A DNA stretch of 16,510 bases from assembly GCA_002284615.2 (NCBI GenBank), contig MU070061.1, positions 159,585-176,094 of the forward strand, written 5' to 3'. Each line of letters opens with the position of its first letter. Position 1 is the first letter of the stretch. Made by a program: the position numbers and the translations under genes. The stretch comes from Dunaliella salina (Eukaryota > Chlorophyta > Chlorophyceae > Chlamydomonadales > Dunaliellaceae). Under the pieces are notes generated by a model. That model was given only the letters and a program-made list of their open reading frames with translations. It was not told the DNA's origin and made no database searches. Below are positions 8,198 to 16,221 of this stretch, piece by piece.

Positions 8198-8211
8198 ACT
8201 GGCCAACCCTA

Positions 8212-8219
8212 GTTATACC
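8212..8219. other. Target-site duplication, right copy
   Basis: GTTATACC, identical to 7380-7387. Confidence 0.9.
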
Positions 8220-9208
8220 CATGCTTGCTTGCTGGTCAGGGAGCCTCTTCATGCACGCAGACACCTCAGTCGATGCATCTTTTTTTCTTCTTCTCATAAT
8301 CACACAAAGTAACCCAACCTTACCCTTGATGCCTCTGCTGGTGCACATGTATATTTTCTATACCTGCTTACTTATCTTCTGCGACAATCCCATTCCTCAA
8401 CCATGCTGCTGGAATCCCTCAAGACGCAGATACAAGGGAGTTGACAAGCCCTCACTAGAAGGAGTTTCCTCACATTCCAACTTTCAATGAACCAAGAAGT
8501 CTGTGCTACCCTCAGAAATGTGCAAGGAGGCATTTCATTTACAAGATCAATTGTAATCACACTGGTTAAATACATCAAGGCAGGAATTTGCAAGCTTTGA
8601 TAAACTGAAGCCTGAAGGGCATGCTCTTCTCACGCAAACTTCTTCTCTGCATGCCTGTGTGTGCAATTTTCATCAAATCTCTGGGGCATCCTGCTGCGTT
8701 CCACCATTGTGCACAAATGCAATACGTCAGAAGCCTCATTCCTTACAGAGAGGCATCCCTTCCAAATACCATTGATACCATCCTCCTAGCACTGTACAAA
8801 AGAAGTCGCATAAGATTTGTAGGAGGCAGGTGGAGGAAATTTAGGTTAAGAGTGCCAAGTTATCTATTCACCACATCCCATCTTTGTTGGATTTAAGCCC
8901 TGGCAAGCTTTAGCCTTTTAACCTACCAGGTTCTGGGGCAGTAAAAGTTTCATGTTGGTGATCCTTCTTTGGGTTGCATTGCAGACGCAAACAGCCTCCA
9001 AAATGGAGCTTAGTCTAGACCACACATCAGCATTTCAACTTGCATGTTATGCCCTATGACCACCGCTTGCGAAAGTGCAGAGCCAAAAATGCCTGCCCAT
9101 GCTATCTCCCCAGGATATTTTTGCCAAAGCACCAAAACTCAGCTAGCCTTGACTGGCCAAAACTTTTGCCCTGACATGAGTCGCCCAGAAAGGCTGAAAT
9201 TAACCCAC
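8220..9208. other. Intron, right part
   Basis: The remainder of the large intron on the minus strand. One cryptic exon-like segment lies near 8749-8793: a good acceptor (CTTCTTTTGTACAG) and a GTAAGG donor, 45 bases. In the phase required by its neighbours it starts TGC TAG, so it cannot be a coding exon of this transcript. Confidence 0.5.
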
Positions 9209-9259
9209 CTTGACATCTGGGCGCTGGAGTCCCTTGCCGTACTCGTCTTTCTTCCCTTT
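9209..9259 (-). CDS. Exon of unknown multi-exon gene (17 codons)
   Basis: The acceptor ACCACAACCTGCAG is above 9259 and a strong donor, GTCAAG followed by GTGGGT, is below 9209. It is 51 bases, phase 0 to phase 0, joining exactly to the phase-0 end of exon 9437-9530. It encodes KGKKDEYGKGLQRPDVK, a basic hydrophilic segment. Introns on either side are 177 bases and (downstream) 2731 bases, the latter enlarged by the hAT-like insertion. Confidence 0.8.
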
Positions 9260-9436
9260 CTGCAGGTTGTGGTAACATTGCCACAAAGAAAAGCATGAAA
9301 AACTTTTTTTGCTGTAGAATAATCACACACTTTTATATAAAAATCGGCTGACCCAGGCATTGTTTTCCGTGATGAAGCGCAAAAACATATGCAAAAAACT
9401 GCCAAAATCAAATAACAGGTCTGCATAGGCACCCAC

Positions 9437-9530
9437 CTGAATAGGGCAGAAAATGAGTCTTCCTTCAGATTTGCGACTCAAGTCCTCAAAGTAAGTATGC
9501 ACCTTTCCCCACGGATCTTTGTTCGGATAC
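9437..9530 (-). CDS. Exon of unknown multi-exon gene (about 31 codons)
   Basis: This is the clearest exon in the window. The acceptor has a strong pyrimidine tract (CCCCCTTTTGTCTTTCCAG above 9530), and the donor is TTCAG followed by GTGGGT. It starts with one base that completes the TG left by exon 9722-9843 to give Trp, then reads YPNKDPWGKVHTYFEDL, SRKSEGRLIFCPIQ and ends in phase 0. The aromatic and hydrophobic pattern (HTYFEDL, RLIFCPI) looks like a folded domain. Family not recognised. Confidence 0.85.
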
Positions 9531-9721
9531 CTGGAAAGACAAAAGGGGGTTATTGCTCAGATGGCACAAGCTGGAAGGAACAAATACGGCAGAAGACTTG
9601 AAGGACTGGTGCCCCTGTGCAATTGTCTGACCAGTCAGTCATCAGGGAATAAGATGGTGATCATCAGCTGTGCAACTTGACGTGTCACGCAAGCCCAGCA
9701 TGTGGTGATGTCTTAACGCAC

Positions 9722-9843
9722 CAGCCATGGTAGTCACCAGGAGATGAGACGACAATCATGAGCTCTCCAAGCCTCCCTACAAGTCCTTTCACTGGCTTTA
9801 CCCGCATTTCTCCTTTGGTGAAAAAAGGTCCACAGCATGTCAC
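9722..9843 (-). CDS. Exon of unknown multi-exon gene (about 41 codons)
   Basis: The acceptor CTTCCTTCTTGTTCCAG is above 9843 and the donor GGCTG followed by GTGCGT is below 9722. It enters in phase 0 and leaves in phase 2, which fits exons 10891-10946 and 9437-9530. It encodes VTCCGPFFTKGEMRVKPVKG, then a hydrophobic GRLGELMIVVSSPGDYHG segment. Of the two open frames here, only this one splices in phase to the next exon; the other stops two codons before the donor. Confidence 0.82.
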
Positions 9844-10781
9844 CTGGAACAAGAAGGAAGAGCATGTCTATCATTGCAGTTGGTGGGCATGCATGCTTGC
9901 CTTGGTGGTTATGGGCCAAGCTTACTAATTTGAAGCACAAAGCTGTTCATGTGCAGAAATCAATGTGCGTGTTTGACAACATTTTTTTCTTCGGTCTTCA
10001 CCTTGTAAGCCTCTCCGGTGACCAATTTTTCCTGAAACTCTAGCCTGTCCTCCAAACAGCAGCAGAGGCAGCAGCAAAAGGCATTTGCCGCCGCAGGAGG
10101 AATCCACTTGAGAGCTGCGACCAATTGAAGGAGTGATGGAAGTTGGAGTTCAATCCACGCTCAACTACAGTGACACAAAAAGACCCCCAAAACAAAACGC
10201 AGTGAGCCTAGGAAAGAGAAAGAAACAATTATGTTCCTTGTAAGGGTTGCTTTCAAACACACAGGCTCTCCAATTATCCACTACCGTATGCCTTTTTTAG
10301 TGACAGAGCAGATGAAGAACTCTAGGCAAGCTTAGTGGCCTCCCGACTGTCAGGGCTAAGCTTTTTGAGAAGCTCAATTGTGTGAGGGGTGTTGGAGGGG
10401 TGTAGTGACCCTGATCCTGTTCGGGAGTGTATTGTTGCCTTACAAGGTGTCATCAAATTGTTCTTGGATGTGTTGCCTCCATGTTTTTACAGCTAGTTTA
10501 TAAACTTTCCAGCACCAGACGAGCTCTTGGGCACACTTCCTTCACCACTCTTCGACAGTATCTGGTGCACGGTGTTTCCGGTAACCCATTTATTCCATAC
10601 TTTTGCCTTTTTGAGGAACATAGCTAAGAAGAGGACGGTGCCAAAAGAAAAGGAAAGCTAGGCGCAATGGAGGAGTCTTGGCCCCATCACATCAAGCATG
10701 TATACTTCGCTGCCAACAGGGACCTGCATTTGGTGCAGGTGAGCTCCGAAGCTTAAATTGTGAGCAGGAGTCGAATTGTGA
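9844..10781. other. Intron with repeated fragments
   Basis: Most of the 1047-base intron between exons 10891-10946 and 9722-9843. It carries GCCTAGGAAAGAG (near 10207), also found near 11271. It also carries a minus-strand VPVGSEVYMLDV-coding fragment (near 10690-10728) that is paralleled by VPVGKEVSM near 11030-11047. No plus-strand gene was seen; the frame 10427-10627 lacks support. Confidence 0.5.
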
Positions 10782-10851
10782 ACAGGAGCTGGAGGCGTAG
10801 TACAGGAGGTGGAGGCGTTGTACAGGAGCTGGAGGCGTAGTACAGGAGCAG
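10782..10851. repeat. 20-bp minisatellite, three and a half copies
   Basis: ACAGGAGCTGGAGGCGTAGT at 10782-10801, 10802-10821 and 10822-10841, then a partial copy. Related ACAGGAGCAGGGG also occurs near 11115 in the neighbouring duplicate, showing that the minisatellite grew inside a pre-existing duplicated unit. Confidence 0.9.
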
Positions 10852-10890
10852 GGGGTGCCAGGCGTCCCTGCGTTGTTCATTTCAATTTAC

Positions 10891-10946
10891 CTGATGGCAA
10901 GGAGCAAAATCCATAAATTCAGGCGCAATGGCATCCCTAACAAGCT
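10891..10946 (-). CDS. Exon of unknown multi-exon gene (about 19 codons), duplicated nearby
   Basis: The acceptor AAGTCTCCCTTCAG is above 10946 and the donor ATCAG followed by GTAAAT is below 10891. The 56-base length converts the phase 1 left by exon 11526-11609 into phase 0, exactly what exon 9722-9843 needs. It encodes ELVRDAIAPEFMDFAPCHQ. Two related, degraded copies lie upstream on the minus strand, near 11402-11455 and 11153-11215. Confidence 0.75.
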
Positions 10947-11152
10947 CTGAAGGGAGACTTTAGACTCCCAGTTTGTCAACGCTTCAGCTCCCCTATGCAA
11001 CGGAAACAACATTTGCAAAATGCATGCTTACCTCCTTGCCCACAGGGACCTGCATTAACATTGTAAGCTCTAATGCTTGGGCTGGTGAGTAAGAATTGAA
11101 GGTGCTAACGCTAGGACAGGAGCAGGGGCTGTGCATGATTCATTTCAATTAC

Positions 11153-11215
11153 CTGAAAGAAAAGAAAAGAAAAGTCTACGCAAGCCAAAGGCCGCGTGCA
11201 TGAAGGAAAGAATCC
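11153..11215 (-). pseudogene. Decayed copy of exon 10891-10946
   Basis: The donor-side context (TCAG followed by GTAATTGAAATGAA) and the GTTAGGGAT motif match the functional exon. The middle is replaced by unrelated sequence with a T-rich run, and an in-frame stop is present. The replacing segment (GCCGCGTGCAT with flanks, near 11190) recurs near 14130. Confidence 0.5.
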
Positions 11216-11401
11216 CTAACAAAAGTTAGAGGCCTCACCAGGAGGCCCTCCACCTAAACTAGACAAAACTAGCCTAGGAAAGAGCAAGAGACAGAACTAA
11301 TGGGGATCCGGAGGATTGCTAGCCATGCCCCTGAGCGCTAGGAGTTTCCTTCATCCATCCTCAGCCGCCGCCGCGTGCCCAGCAAACCTCCTCCCAATTA
11401 C

Positions 11402-11455
11402 CTGATGATTAGATGCAAACCTCATGAATTGAGGTGGATTGGCATCCCCAGCAAG
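11402..11455 (-). pseudogene. Copy of exon 10891-10946 lacking its acceptor
   Basis: Open reading LAGDANPPQFMRFASNHQ aligns with LVRDAIAPEFMDFAPCHQ of the functional exon and ends in the same HQ plus a GTAATT donor. The acceptor region TTCAGAG of the functional copy is deleted here. The nearest AG (GACGAG) would be in phase but has a purine-rich tract in front. It is either a dead exon or a weak alternative exon. Confidence 0.5.
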
Positions 11456-11525
11456 GGAGGCACAAGCTCGTCCCCTTTTTTGTGGTCTGGATCACACCCT
11501 AATTGTTGAAAATGAGTTGACTCAC

Positions 11526-11609
11526 CGGTGATTACATCAGAGATCCAGAGGAGCCCGTTGTCCCTTTCCAAGCTTCTGAGCTGGTCCTGCACTTCCGCAT
11601 CCTCCATTC
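11526..11609 (-). CDS. Exon of unknown multi-exon gene (28 codons)
   Basis: The acceptor AAACATCCAG is above 11609 and a consensus donor, CACCG followed by GTGAGT, is below 11526. The other two frames stop before the donor. The exon starts with two bases of a split codon and encodes MEDAEVQDQLRSLERDNG then LLWISDVIT, leaving phase 1, which the 56-base exon at 10891-10946 accepts. The charged helical start (EVQDQLRSLERD) could be coiled coil. A small exon upstream (12796-12826) is proposed to supply its first base. Confidence 0.78.
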
Positions 11610-11745
11610 CTGGATGTTTAACGCAAAGTGTTCACATTGCACTTTGACAAAGGCACTTGAAACTGCAACTGCCCAACATGCCTGCACTACCATTAGGCAC
11701 AGGAGCTGTAACTTTGAGGACCAACAAGGTGAGCCTGCACATAAT

Positions 11746-12590
11746 TTTAACACTGTACCAACCCATGACCAGTTCACACCCCCTCTTTCAGCAATTGAAT
11801 TTCTTCACTACACATCAGTATGCACCTTGCTCGAAGGTTTTTGGGCATTACATATGTTGTATTATGCACCTTTCCCTCCCTGTGTCATGCACCTTCTCCC
11901 CCTTTATAGAACAATTTCCCAGAGGGGGCTATCTGAAACCCAAAATCAGGTGTTTTTTGCATGCTCCTAGCATAGCTTCTCCGCAACGGGCACCTTTGAA
12001 ACTTGGGCTCCTTAAGTAGATTCTAAAGCACTTGAGCTCAAGTGGTGCCAGTTACGTAGACCGTGCCTAATCAGCCGCGGCGTGAACCCTAGTTTTTACC
12101 ACCAAATCCCCATTTCGGACCACCTACTGCACTAAATTAGATGATTTTTAGTGATTTGGAATACTCGTTCCAAAAAATCATCATAGCACAAAAAATGAGG
12201 TGGAAAGACTGAGTGGTTGGTGTTTATGGCAATTTCAGCTATTTTTCCATGAAAAGCACCGAACTGGGGTTCTCATGTGAGCTTTACACAGTGTAATTCA
12301 GCACACAGGGTGACTTACACAAATATAAGCACATGCTTGGGTAGCTTGTAATGCCTGCTGTATTTAACAGCCAGATTTGCACCAATAAGATGAATTGGTT
12401 GTGAGTTACTGTACTTGAAACGCAGAAAAGGAGCATTTTTGGGCACTTGCCCAGATAGCCCCCTCTGATAATTTCCCTGATTCCGCATCTTTGCGCACCC
12501 CCGATTCAAAACCCCATTCTGCAACACGCACCCCTTGAAAAAAGATATGTAATGCATAATGGTCACAGGTTGGTGCAGTAGTTGAGGCAG
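11746..12590. repeat. Diverged inverted repeat, arms about 200 bp
   Basis: CAGAGGGGGCTATCTG at 11920-11935 occurs inverted at 12452-12467. Flanking pieces also pair: GCATTACATAT (near 11849 and, inverted, near 12550), CAATTTCC/AAATT, CCCAAAA and ATGCTCC. The loop is about 400 bases. It lies in the intron 11610-12795. It may be the remains of a foldback transposon; no target-site duplication was identified. Confidence 0.5.
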
Positions 12591-12795
12591 GTTTTCATCT
12601 GCAACAACTTAACCATGAAAACTCTCGTCTACAACTGTCATTAAGAACAGACATACTCTTCAGGGCGTCTCCGGGTGTCTACAGATTGTTTGGGAGCCCT
12701 TTGGGGAGACCAACACTAGCTGGCTTGTTAGTGAACCTTTCCTGAAATTAGCGGCCTATTGCACTTCTTTCCTTCTACTTTCAAGAGCAACCCAC

Positions 12796-12826
12796 TTGTA
12801 GGGCAAGCTTGGCCATGGAAAATATC
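12796..12826 (-). CDS. Possible micro-exon (31 bases)
   Basis: The acceptor TATCTTTTTTCTAAG is strong and the donor is CAA followed by GTGGGT. The length of 31 bases carries phase 0 to phase 1, exactly what is needed between exons 12867-12929 and 11526-11609, and it reads DIFHGQACPT plus one base. The weak point is the intron before it, only 40 bases (12827-12866), which is shorter than is usual for such genomes. The true linking exon may be elsewhere in 11610-12860. Confidence 0.35.
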
Positions 12827-12866
12827 CTTAGAAAAAAGATACAAGGTCCTCAGCCAGAGGCCTCAC

Positions 12867-12929
12867 AGAAACAACAGTGAATCGTGCAAGCAGCTCCAGA
12901 GAATTGAAATCACTCCACACACAATCTTC
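12867..12929 (-). CDS. Exon of unknown multi-exon gene (21 codons)
   Basis: The acceptor CACACCTACACCCAG is above 12929 and the donor TTTCT followed by GTGAGG is below 12867. It is phase 0 to phase 0, 63 bases, encoding EDCVWSDFNSLELLARFTVV and one further Ser. It joins in phase with ENGHVASIEL from 13451-13479 across the microsatellite-filled intron. A plus-strand frame (12759 onward) overlaps but depends on reading through the CA repeat and is rejected. Confidence 0.75.
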
Positions 12930-13450
<521 letters not shown>

Positions 13451-13479
13451 CAGCTCAATGGAAGCAACATGCCCATTCT
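13451..13479 (-). CDS. Small exon of unknown multi-exon gene (29 bases)
   Basis: The acceptor CTGTGCATCCTGCAG is above 13479 and the donor GAGCTG followed by GTTAGG is below 13451. It takes the phase 1 left by exon 13948-14003 and returns phase 0, coding ENGHVASIEL when joined. A second donor five bases on (GTTAG followed by GTATTT) would give a less natural continuation that stops near the next donor. I prefer the first. Confidence 0.68.
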
Positions 13480-13947
13480 CTGCAGGATGCACAGCATGAG
13501 TCTGAACAAAGTGTGCCATTCAAAGCAAAAACGCTCATCTTAACCTCAGTGCCATGAAGCCGCAGTGATTACGTCAACTCATTGTCTGGTGAGGATCCCT
13601 ACAGCTGTTTTAGCAAAAGTGTGTGTCTCTAACCTATGATTGATGCAGGGAACGCTCTCGCTCCTTTTGTGGCCTCTAATTCTTTCCATTTCTTTGGTCC
13701 AGGACCAGGGCAATGGTTTACCAGAGTCAACAGACTTGGATGTGATATCGCGGGTTCGCGGGAGCAACACAACCTTTATGTCCCAGACATGCCTCCGACA
13801 GAAGAACTACTTCGTCCTGGTTTCACATTCCATGCAGCAGACATGGGACACATCAAAGGACCACAGCACATCTTTCCATCAGAAAAAGATATGGCTGTTT
13901 CTGATTATACCAGATCCTACCACTAGAGATTGCGAAGGACCACTTAC
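13480..13947. other. Intron with an antisense open frame
   Basis: A 468-base intron of the minus-strand gene. On the plus strand a coding-like frame, open from 13636 and set behind an acceptor (TTCTTTGGTCCAG, exon start about 13711), runs to a TAG at 13924-13926. It contains YVPDMPPTEELLRPGFTFHA and SEKDMAVSDYTRSYH. A second plus frame (13640-14044) is longer but less protein-like. No upstream plus exon was confirmed. Confidence 0.45.
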
Positions 13948-14003
13948 CAAGCCCCAATACCAGAGGTGGATCATACAGTGGCTTTCCAGTTTCCTGATCA
14001 CAT
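13948..14003 (-). CDS. Exon of unknown multi-exon gene (56 bases)
   Basis: The acceptor has a strong tract (TTGCTCTCTGGTCTGTGCAG above 14003) and the donor is near consensus (CTTG followed by GTAAGTGG). It starts with one base that completes the TT left by exon 14791-14933 to Leu, reads CDQETGKPLYDPPLVLGL, and leaves phase 1. The other two frames do not join the neighbours. The next exon supplies AG to give Glu, so the join reads LGL-ENGHV. Confidence 0.8.
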
Positions 14004-14790
14004 CTGCACAGACCAGAGAGCAACCAGGAGGGTGGATGTTGTAAATCAGAGGACATGCAAGGTGGATGCCTTGCTACAACGTCCAAAAAGAAAAAAAGGA
14101 AAAGTCCGCAAAGGCCAGAAGCCGCGTGCATTAAGGGAAAGGACACCTACTAGAAGTTAATCTACAATAGACACAGCTAACCACTTGGATCATCCGGAGA
14201 AGTACAGTCTAGTTATGTTTCCATGTTGTGTTTCTGGCTGCCCATTAAGGCCAGCAGGGTGTAGTGAGCGAGGATGATGCACGCGGATTGTGGCTGGCAT
14301 AGACTTCTTTTCTCTTCTCTATGCAAAGCCTTGGCTACTGATGTGGCACCAAAAGTCCTTCCAGGATTTCATTTTCAAGCTCCCTAGCCAACAAAGATTG
14401 CATTGAGGGGGAGTATGATTCCTTTATTGTTTCAGAATGCAACAAGTTGCCAATATTTTTTGGGTGCTTTATAAGGAACAAGAGGGGGTTCAACTGACCC
14501 ATAATGGAGGGTGTCCTCTTTCTCGCATGCCTTTCTCATGCCAACCATGACAACCTTGCTGTTTTCATGTAAGACATATTTGCCCAACAGTCAAGACGAA
14601 AAGAACCAGATTGCTCCGGTGGCTTAAGATTTCCATGAGAAGGCCTGCAGCTCCACCCTGAGACCAACTTTGCTCCCAAAATGATATTTCGGAACCTCCC
14701 AACAACAGCTTTCATTCTGTGCAGTCAGAGCATTGGAGGGGCGGATGCAAGAAACACTGTTAAGATAGCATAGCTACCACTTATACTCAC
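14004..14790. other. Intron, contains a repeat shared with 11.2 kb
   Basis: A 787-base intron on the minus strand. 14085-14160 (AAAAGTCCGCAAAGGCCAGA, then AGCCGCGTGCAT and CTAGAAGTTA) is a diverged copy of 11168-11225, and ATCCGGAG near 14189 echoes 11306. The plus-strand open frame at 13930-14160 covers the shared part but contributes no recognisable domain. Confidence 0.5.
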
Positions 14791-14933
14791 AAAAAGACAT
14801 TGATGATGCTGATGTACATGGCCGGGGGGCAACACAATTTCTTTGTCAGTGTTGTGAAGTTGTACATGCACTGGGTTGCCAAGATCAGGCACACATTCAG
14901 CTGCTTGTGCTGCTCCCATTGTGCCTCATTCAG
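14791..14933 (-). CDS. Exon of unknown multi-exon gene (47 codons)
   Basis: The acceptor is CCAACCCCCATTAG above 14933; its TAG is what ends the long minus-strand frame coming from the right. The donor is TTTTT followed by GTGAGT. It is phase 0 in, phase 2 out. It encodes LNEAQWEQHKQLNVCLILAT, then QCMYNFTTLTKKLCCPPAMY and ISIINVF: a helix-like start followed by four Cys including CC. Only this frame is open from the acceptor and joins exon 13948-14003. Confidence 0.8.
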
Positions 14934-15086
14934 CTAATGGGGGTTGGCAGGCTTTGGCTTCTGCACTGGTAGGCTGGGTACTGAGGGACCTGCTGCTGCT
15001 GCTGATGCTGGTGCTGGTGCTGCCTTACTTTTGCGGTCCTTCTTGCCTTTGTGAGAAATTACTGAATCCTGCTTGTGCGCTCTAAC
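14934..15086 (-). other. Intron with CTG/CAG-type trinucleotide run
   Basis: A 153-base intron proposed between CAG|GTTAGA (donor at 15086) and ATTAG (acceptor at 14934). Retaining it leaves an open frame with HKGKKDRK and an Ala/Pro-rich tract (from the CTGCTGCTG run near 14990-15020) ending at the TAG. Retention would thus give a truncated protein, so alternative splicing is possible here. Confidence 0.55.
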
Positions 15087-15666
15087 CTGAAACTCCTTGC
15101 GCACAGCCCAGCTGCATGGCAAGCACACACGCCAATCAGGCTCGGTGGGGCCTACCTCCTCAAAGCAGCCCAGCTCTGCTAGCGGCACATAGGACATGGG
15201 GCGAAACTTGGGCTTCTTCCCTGCTCGCCTGTCCCCTTCTCTGACGCTGCCACCCTCATCCCCATGCTGTGCCTCAGGTGCATTGCCCCCATGCCCATGC
15301 TCTACTGCAGATGCACTGCCCTCATCCCCTTGCTGTGCTTCAGGTGCATTGCCCCCATGCGCATGCTCAACAGCAGGTGCACTGCCCTCATGCACATGCT
15401 GCGCAACAGGAGCACCGCCCTCATGGGCATGCAGTGCAACAGGAGCACTACCCTCACTTGCATGTTGTGCTTGCACAGGTGCTGGTACCACTTGCTGGGC
15501 AGGAGGTGGAGCTTGCTCTGGGGAGGGCCCAGGCTGCTNGCATGTTGTGCTTGCACAGGTGCTGGTACCACTTGCTGGGCAGGAGGTGGAGCTTGCTCTG
15601 GGGAGGGCCCAGGCTGCTCAGGGGCAGGTTGTCCTGGAGCAGGCGGGCGTCGCTGAGTAGCTCCTT
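15087..15666 (-). CDS. Repeat-rich 5' exon of unknown multi-exon gene
   Basis: A minus-strand frame rich in Pro, Ala, Gln and His, entered after an acceptor CACTTTTCATACTAG at 15667. The frame also stays open further up, to an AAG acceptor at 15812, which would fit phase 0 from exon 16222-16389, so the 5' edge is uncertain. Order of content: PAPGQPAPEQPGPSPEQ low complexity, six 11-residue repeats (for example HAHEGGAPVAQ), then a folded-looking part KPKFRPMSYVPLAELGCFEE and WRVCLPCSWAVRKEFQ with a CxxC motif. The donor is CAG followed by GTTAGA, phase 0. An 80-base duplication around n (15461-15540) breaks the frame; collapsing it restores one continuous reading. Confidence 0.68.
15257..15454 (-). 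repeat. Coding 33-bp minisatellite, six units (11-residue repeat)
   Basis: Six exact 33-base units start at 15257, 15290, 15323, 15356, 15389 and 15422, with a partial seventh. On the minus strand each codes 11 residues of the form H-x-H/D-E/G-G-x-A-P/S-x-x-x, such as HVHEGSAPAVE and HGHGGNAPEAQ. Units differ by substitutions but never by length, so frame is preserved, which argues for selection on the protein. Rich in His, Gly, Ala and Glu. Confidence 0.92.
15461..15618. repeat. 80-bp tandem duplication around an n, likely assembly artefact
   Basis: 15461-15538 and 15541-15618 are identical over 78 bases and are separated by NG. Eighty is not a multiple of three, so the duplication shifts the minus-strand frame. 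If one copy is removed, VPAPVQAQH continues straight into ASEGSAP and the frame is intact. Exact duplication either side of an undetermined base is typical of an unmerged contig overlap. Confidence 0.85.
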
Positions 15667-16221
15667 CTAGTATGAAAAGTGCTACCAAGAGCGACGTGTC
15701 GCCACTAATAACAACACTGTTTTTTGTCAGACTATGCCAAGCTGTCCATACATGCACAATTGAATGCGCGCCATGCAAAGGGCATCTGGCAAGGCTTGTA
15801 TACTTGCTCCCCTTAGACAGTCAGCAGCTGGCTTTGCTCCAGAGGCTCTGGGTTCCTTACAAATAGGCATGGTTGCAGGCCCTACTCGACGCTGCGTAAG
15901 CAAATTTTTTGTGTGCTCAACTCTCAACTTAGGATGCCAATCACTACAGCAATACAATTTAGATAAGGAAAACCATTGCAAATGGAATTATGCAAAATCA
16001 TTGTTTCTTTGGCAAGCGGGAATGGTCCAGAGGTGGATTGCATAGTCCCCGGAATAGGAACCCTAGGCCCAAGGCCCAGCAAGCGCATCCAAAAACTATT
16101 TTATTTCAGGTTTGCAAAGTTGGAGCTATTCTGGGATCCTGGCAGGGAAGGAGTAACCAGCTTTACTCAGCTGCCAAAAATAACAATTTGCCTATAGTTC
16201 TACTTACTACACCATCAAAAC
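15667..16221. other. Intron or 5' region, no firm exon
   Basis: Lies between exon 15087-15666 and the candidate 16222-16389. The minus frame is open from 15811 to 15667 (GSKYTSLARCPLHGAHSIVH and on), so part may be exon. A plus-strand frame at 15990-16259 is preceded by an acceptor-like TTTTATTTCAG (16100-16110) but overlaps the minus exon. Confidence 0.45.

Larger units (their letters stand above)
7388..8211. mobile_element. Non-autonomous hAT-like transposon (824 bp)
   Basis: The left end TAGGGTTGGCCAATTCCGTA (7388-7407) matches the inverse of 8192-8211 at 19 of 20 bases. The element is flanked by a perfect 8-bp duplication, GTTATACC. TAGGG-type ends plus an 8-bp duplication fit the hAT superfamily. 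Both subterminal zones are packed with CCGTA/TACGG/CGTATAA motifs (7400-7517 on the left, 8117-8197 on the right), as in other hAT elements where such repeats bind transposase (established knowledge). The interior (about 7560-8100) has only short frames and no transposase signature, so it would depend on an autonomous partner. It sits in an intron of the minus-strand gene. Confidence 0.9.

Noticed and set aside
8749..8793. 45-base exon between CTTCTTTTGTACAG and GTAAGG on the minus strand
   Set aside because: In the phase required by exons 9209-9259 and 6361-6477 its second codon is TAG.
15196..15670. Three plus-strand frames of 130-154 codons over the repeat-rich exon
   Set aside because: The 33-base repeats keep every frame open. 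Only the minus frame continues into a non-repetitive, phase-matched gene.
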